NCBI RefSeq assembly: GCF_000336775.1
Contig: NZ_AOLJ01000011.1
Span: 739,293-794,501 of the forward strand
Length of the DNA stretch: 55,209 nucleotides
Direction: 5' to 3'
Source of the DNA: Haloferax gibbonsii ATCC 33959
GTDB lineage: Archaea > Halobacteriota > Halobacteria > Halobacteriales > Haloferacaceae
This document shows, piece by piece, positions 53,536 to 55,209 of this stretch. How positions within the stretch are numbered: the first letter of the stretch is position 1; each line of letters begins with the position of its first letter. The translations under genes were made by a program, and so were the position numbers. The notes under the pieces were generated by a model. It was not told where the DNA came from, ran no database searches, and saw only the letters and a list, made by a program, of their open reading frames with translations.

Positions 53536-53823
53536 TCAGTCCTCGGTCCAGTAGTAGAGTTTCTCGCGCTCGGCGCCGCAGTTCGGACAGGCGTCGGGCA
53601 GTCCGTCGATATCACCCATCTCGCCGCAGTCGCTGCACCGCCACATCAACTCGGCCTCGCCGAACTCGTGGCCGGCGCGCTCGTGTTCGACGGACATCCC
53701 GGCGAGTCCGTCGCGGGTCGTCACGAAGAAGCCGTCGTCGTCGAAGCCGCGGATGCTCCCGAGTTCGGTTCCGTCCTCCGCATACACCGTCATTCCCACC
53801 GTCGGCTGTGTCTCGTCAGCCAT
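53536..53823 (-). CDS. PRC-like/zinc-ribbon small protein
   Basis: A 95-residue protein. The N terminus resembles PRC-barrel-like turns (VGMTVYAEDGTELGSIRGFDDDGFFV), and the C terminus has a rubredoxin-like zinc ribbon with CSDCGE near residue 63 and CPNCGA near 79. Probably a haloarchaeal DUF7130-type protein. Function unknown. It starts at ATG 53823 and lies downstream of a possible terminator for the next gene. Confidence 0.72.
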   Translation of the reverse strand: MADETQPTVGMTVYAEDGTELGSIRGFDDDGFFVTTRDGLAGMSVEHERAGHEFGEAELMWRCSDCGEMGDIDGLPDACPNCGAEREKLYYWTED

Positions 53824-53928
53824 ACCCGACTATTCGTCGCGCGAGCGAATAAAAAGGAACGGCCGATTCGACCTCAAGAACCGCAGGAGGCTCGGAGGGC
53901 TGCGAACCAAGTATAAATAATAAACCGA

Positions 53929-53940
53929 ATATCGCGATAT
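53929..53940. promoter_or_regulatory. 12-bp palindrome upstream of the PQQ-repeat lipoprotein gene
   Basis: ATATCGCGATAT is a perfect palindrome, 53 bases before the ATG at 53993 and just upstream of a TATA-like CACTTATC. Could be an operator. Confidence 0.35.
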
Positions 53941-53992
53941 AGAATTCGAGAACGCGACAAGACACTTATCGAATCGGTGTCACGCTCGTAAC

Positions 53993-55054
53993 ATGTCCCG
54001 ATTTCGGAGCCGTCGCCGGTTCCTCCAACTGCTCGGGGGTGCATCTCTCGGCGCCGCCGGCTGTCTCGGCCGCGACGGCGGGTCGCCGAGTACGACGACG
54101 GCCACGGAGACGACGACCACCACGGCTGAGCCAACCACGACCTACGGTCCGACCTCCGGGCCGGACGAACGCGTGACGGCCACGCCGCCGGGCGACCCCG
54201 CGCTCTCGCCATCGGGGACGTGGCCGCAGTACCAGTTCGACGCGGGTAACACCGGCTACAATCCCGACGTCTCGGTTCCCCCCGTCGCCGAGGAGTACTG
54301 GCGGCTGAACGCCGGCGGCTCGCCCGTCCTCGACGGCGAGCGTCTCTACAACCTTCACGGCCGCGGGCGCGATAAGAGCGCGCTCGTTCGACGCGACCCC
54401 TCGACGATGGCCGAGCGGAGCGCGACCACCCTAGTCCGCTACGGGATAAACTCGCCGCCCGTCGTCGCAGGCGACCGGGTCGTCGTCACGACGTTCATCG
54501 AGGCCTTCTGCCTCGCCGCCGACCGCGACGAGGTACTGTGGCGCGGGCCGGAGATGGACGGCATCCACGGCCCGCCCGCGGTGGGAGACGGCGTCGCCGT
54601 CGTCTCTGGCGGCGGGTTCGACGGCGTTCCAACCCACCTACGGGCGTTCGAACTCGGCGACGGGACCGAACGCTGGCACTACGACCTCGGAAGCGACGCG
54701 AAGGGCGCGCCGGCCGTCGCCGATGGCGCGGTGTTCGTCGTCACCGACGACGCCGTCCACGCCGTCGACGGAGAGACCGCGACGCTGTCGCGCGACGACG
54801 GGAAGGAAGTGGCGGCGCGCTTCCACGGCGGTCCTCACGCGCGCGCACGAGAAACAATATTGGTCTCCGATGAACACGGACAGCTATTTGCGTACGATTC
54901 TGTAGAAGAACGTCGGCTATGGATACATCACACACCAGAAGTGCAGGTGGCTGACGTGATATCGCAGGGCGTCGGCACGGCGGTTCCGCTCGACGGGGCG
55001 GTGTACGTCGTCGCCGCCGACGGCTTCCACGGATTGGGACCGGCGCGGGACTAA
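53993..55054 (+). CDS. Tat-secreted lipoprotein with PQQ-like beta-propeller repeats
   Basis: A 353-residue extracellular protein. SRRRFLQLL at residues 6-14 is a twin-arginine signal, and the lipobox AAGC ends at Cys24, giving a lipid-anchored protein. A Thr-rich linker (about 30-60) is followed by PQQ-like repeat strands (NLHGRGRDKSALVRRD, ATTLVRYGINSPPVVAGDRVVVT, FELGDGTERWHYDLG). The stretch 54850-54960 (about residues 287-322) is unusually AT-rich compared with the rest, as if recently exchanged. Ligand unknown. Confidence 0.82.
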   Translation: MSRFRSRRRFLQLLGGASLGAAGCLGRDGGSPSTTTATETTTTTAEPTTTYGPTSGPDERVTATPPGDPALSPSGTWPQYQFDAGNTGYNPDVSVPPVAEEYWRLNAGGSPVLDGERLYNLHGRGRDKSALVRRDPSTMAERSATTLVRYGINSPPVVAGDRVVVTTFIEAFCLAADRDEVLWRGPEMDGIHGPPAVGDGVAVVSGGGFDGVPTHLRAFELGDGTERWHYDLGSDAKGAPAVADGAVFVVTDDAVHAVDGETATLSRDDGKEVAARFHGGPHARARETILVSDEHGQLFAYDSVEERRLWIHHTPEVQVADVISQGVGTAVPLDGAVYVVAADGFHGLGPARD

Positions 55055-55069
55055 GGCCGGGTGACTGCG

Positions 55070-55113
55070 CCGCTCGACTCGCAAAACCTGGAGGAAAAAC
55101 GACTCTAGACTAC
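55070..55113. repeat. 44-bp direct repeat, copy 1
   Basis: Identical to 55166-55209, starting ccgctcgactcgcaaaacc. Period 96 bases. Lies 16 bases after the lipoprotein gene stop. Confidence 0.9.
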
Positions 55114-55165
55114 ATGAAATCCGCGATACCCGACTGCTCGTTCTCCACTTTTTCCGAGTCTCACT

Positions 55166-55209
55166 CCGCTCGACTCGCAAAACCTGGAGGAAAAACGACT
55201 CTAGACTAC
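55166..55209. repeat. 44-bp direct repeat, copy 2, runs to window edge
   Basis: Exact second copy at 96-bp offset. The window ends here, so the true repeat length and copy number are unknown. The pattern gactcgcaaaacctgg-aaaaac resembles a sequence I recall from many Haloferax intergenic regions. Confidence 0.9.

Overview
The window is a high-GC haloarchaeal chromosome segment, most likely from Haloferax. Evidence: strong G/C bias at third codon positions, very acidic proteins, TATA-like boxes about 25-30 bases upstream of start codons with little or no 5' leader, archaeal translation and secretion genes (SRP54, FtsY, prefoldin, aIF6, L31e, L39e, LX, NMD3, RadA) and several small protein families I know only from haloarchaea. 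It looks like core chromosome. I see no insertion sequence, prophage, integrase or CRISPR array. About 62 genes and one partial tRNA can be supported, almost all coding-dense.

Layout. 1-74: tRNA-Arg(TCT) running off the left edge. 131-3916: YccF-type membrane protein, a P-loop kinase-like protein with an UPF0201 RNA-binding-like protein, a Gate-domain membrane protein and two adjacent half-size MgtE magnesium transporters. 4041-10434: protein targeting and translation, with srp54 and the minus-strand cluster rpl39e-rpl31e-tif6-rplX-pfdA-ftsY; a D-2-hydroxyacid dehydrogenase and a LysE exporter sit between ftsY and srp54. 10607-15000: DMT transporter, 2'-5' RNA ligase-like phosphodiesterase, histidine phosphatase, TPR protein plus DUF424, and a PAS histidine kinase. 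15163-19432: sulfur/Fe-S genes (sufS, sufU, a sulfide:quinone oxidoreductase-like flavoprotein with DUF1641) and a short MscS. 19634-24398: radA, pspAB-htpX membrane quality control, a phosphoribosyltransferase and NMD3.

24531-33668: an XPD/Rad3-like helicase, YkgJ protein, SDR-like protein, PHP phosphoesterase, DedA-type protein and small haloarchaeal proteins, several with Cys pairs. 33774-46101: hemB, then two tandem amt-glnK ammonium modules, a CPBP protein, then hemL and the compact hemC-SUMT-hemD-MFS run. Five steps of tetrapyrrole synthesis (glutamate-1-semialdehyde to precorrin-2) lie within 13 kb; glutamyl-tRNA reductase is not here. 46264-55209: RecJ/DHH nuclease, PPK2, a TrkA-N membrane protein, small regulator-like proteins, a NifU-domain protein, an alkaline-phosphatase-superfamily enzyme, ketopantoate reductase, a zinc-ribbon protein and a Tat lipoprotein with PQQ-like repeats.

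Most unusual observations: (i) the last 20 codons of sufS are duplicated exactly 203 bp downstream, around a 140-bp insert with a haloarchaeal-style inverted repeat; (ii) a possible leaderless 31-codon upstream ORF overlaps the start of the second amt gene and contains a perfect 7-bp inverted repeat; (iii) the two glnK genes are near-identical at DNA level, suggesting gene conversion; (iv) HemL carries a four-cysteine insertion; (v) AT-rich non-coding stretches contain tandem and inverted repeats that look like operators; (vi) the window ends inside a direct repeat of 96-bp period.
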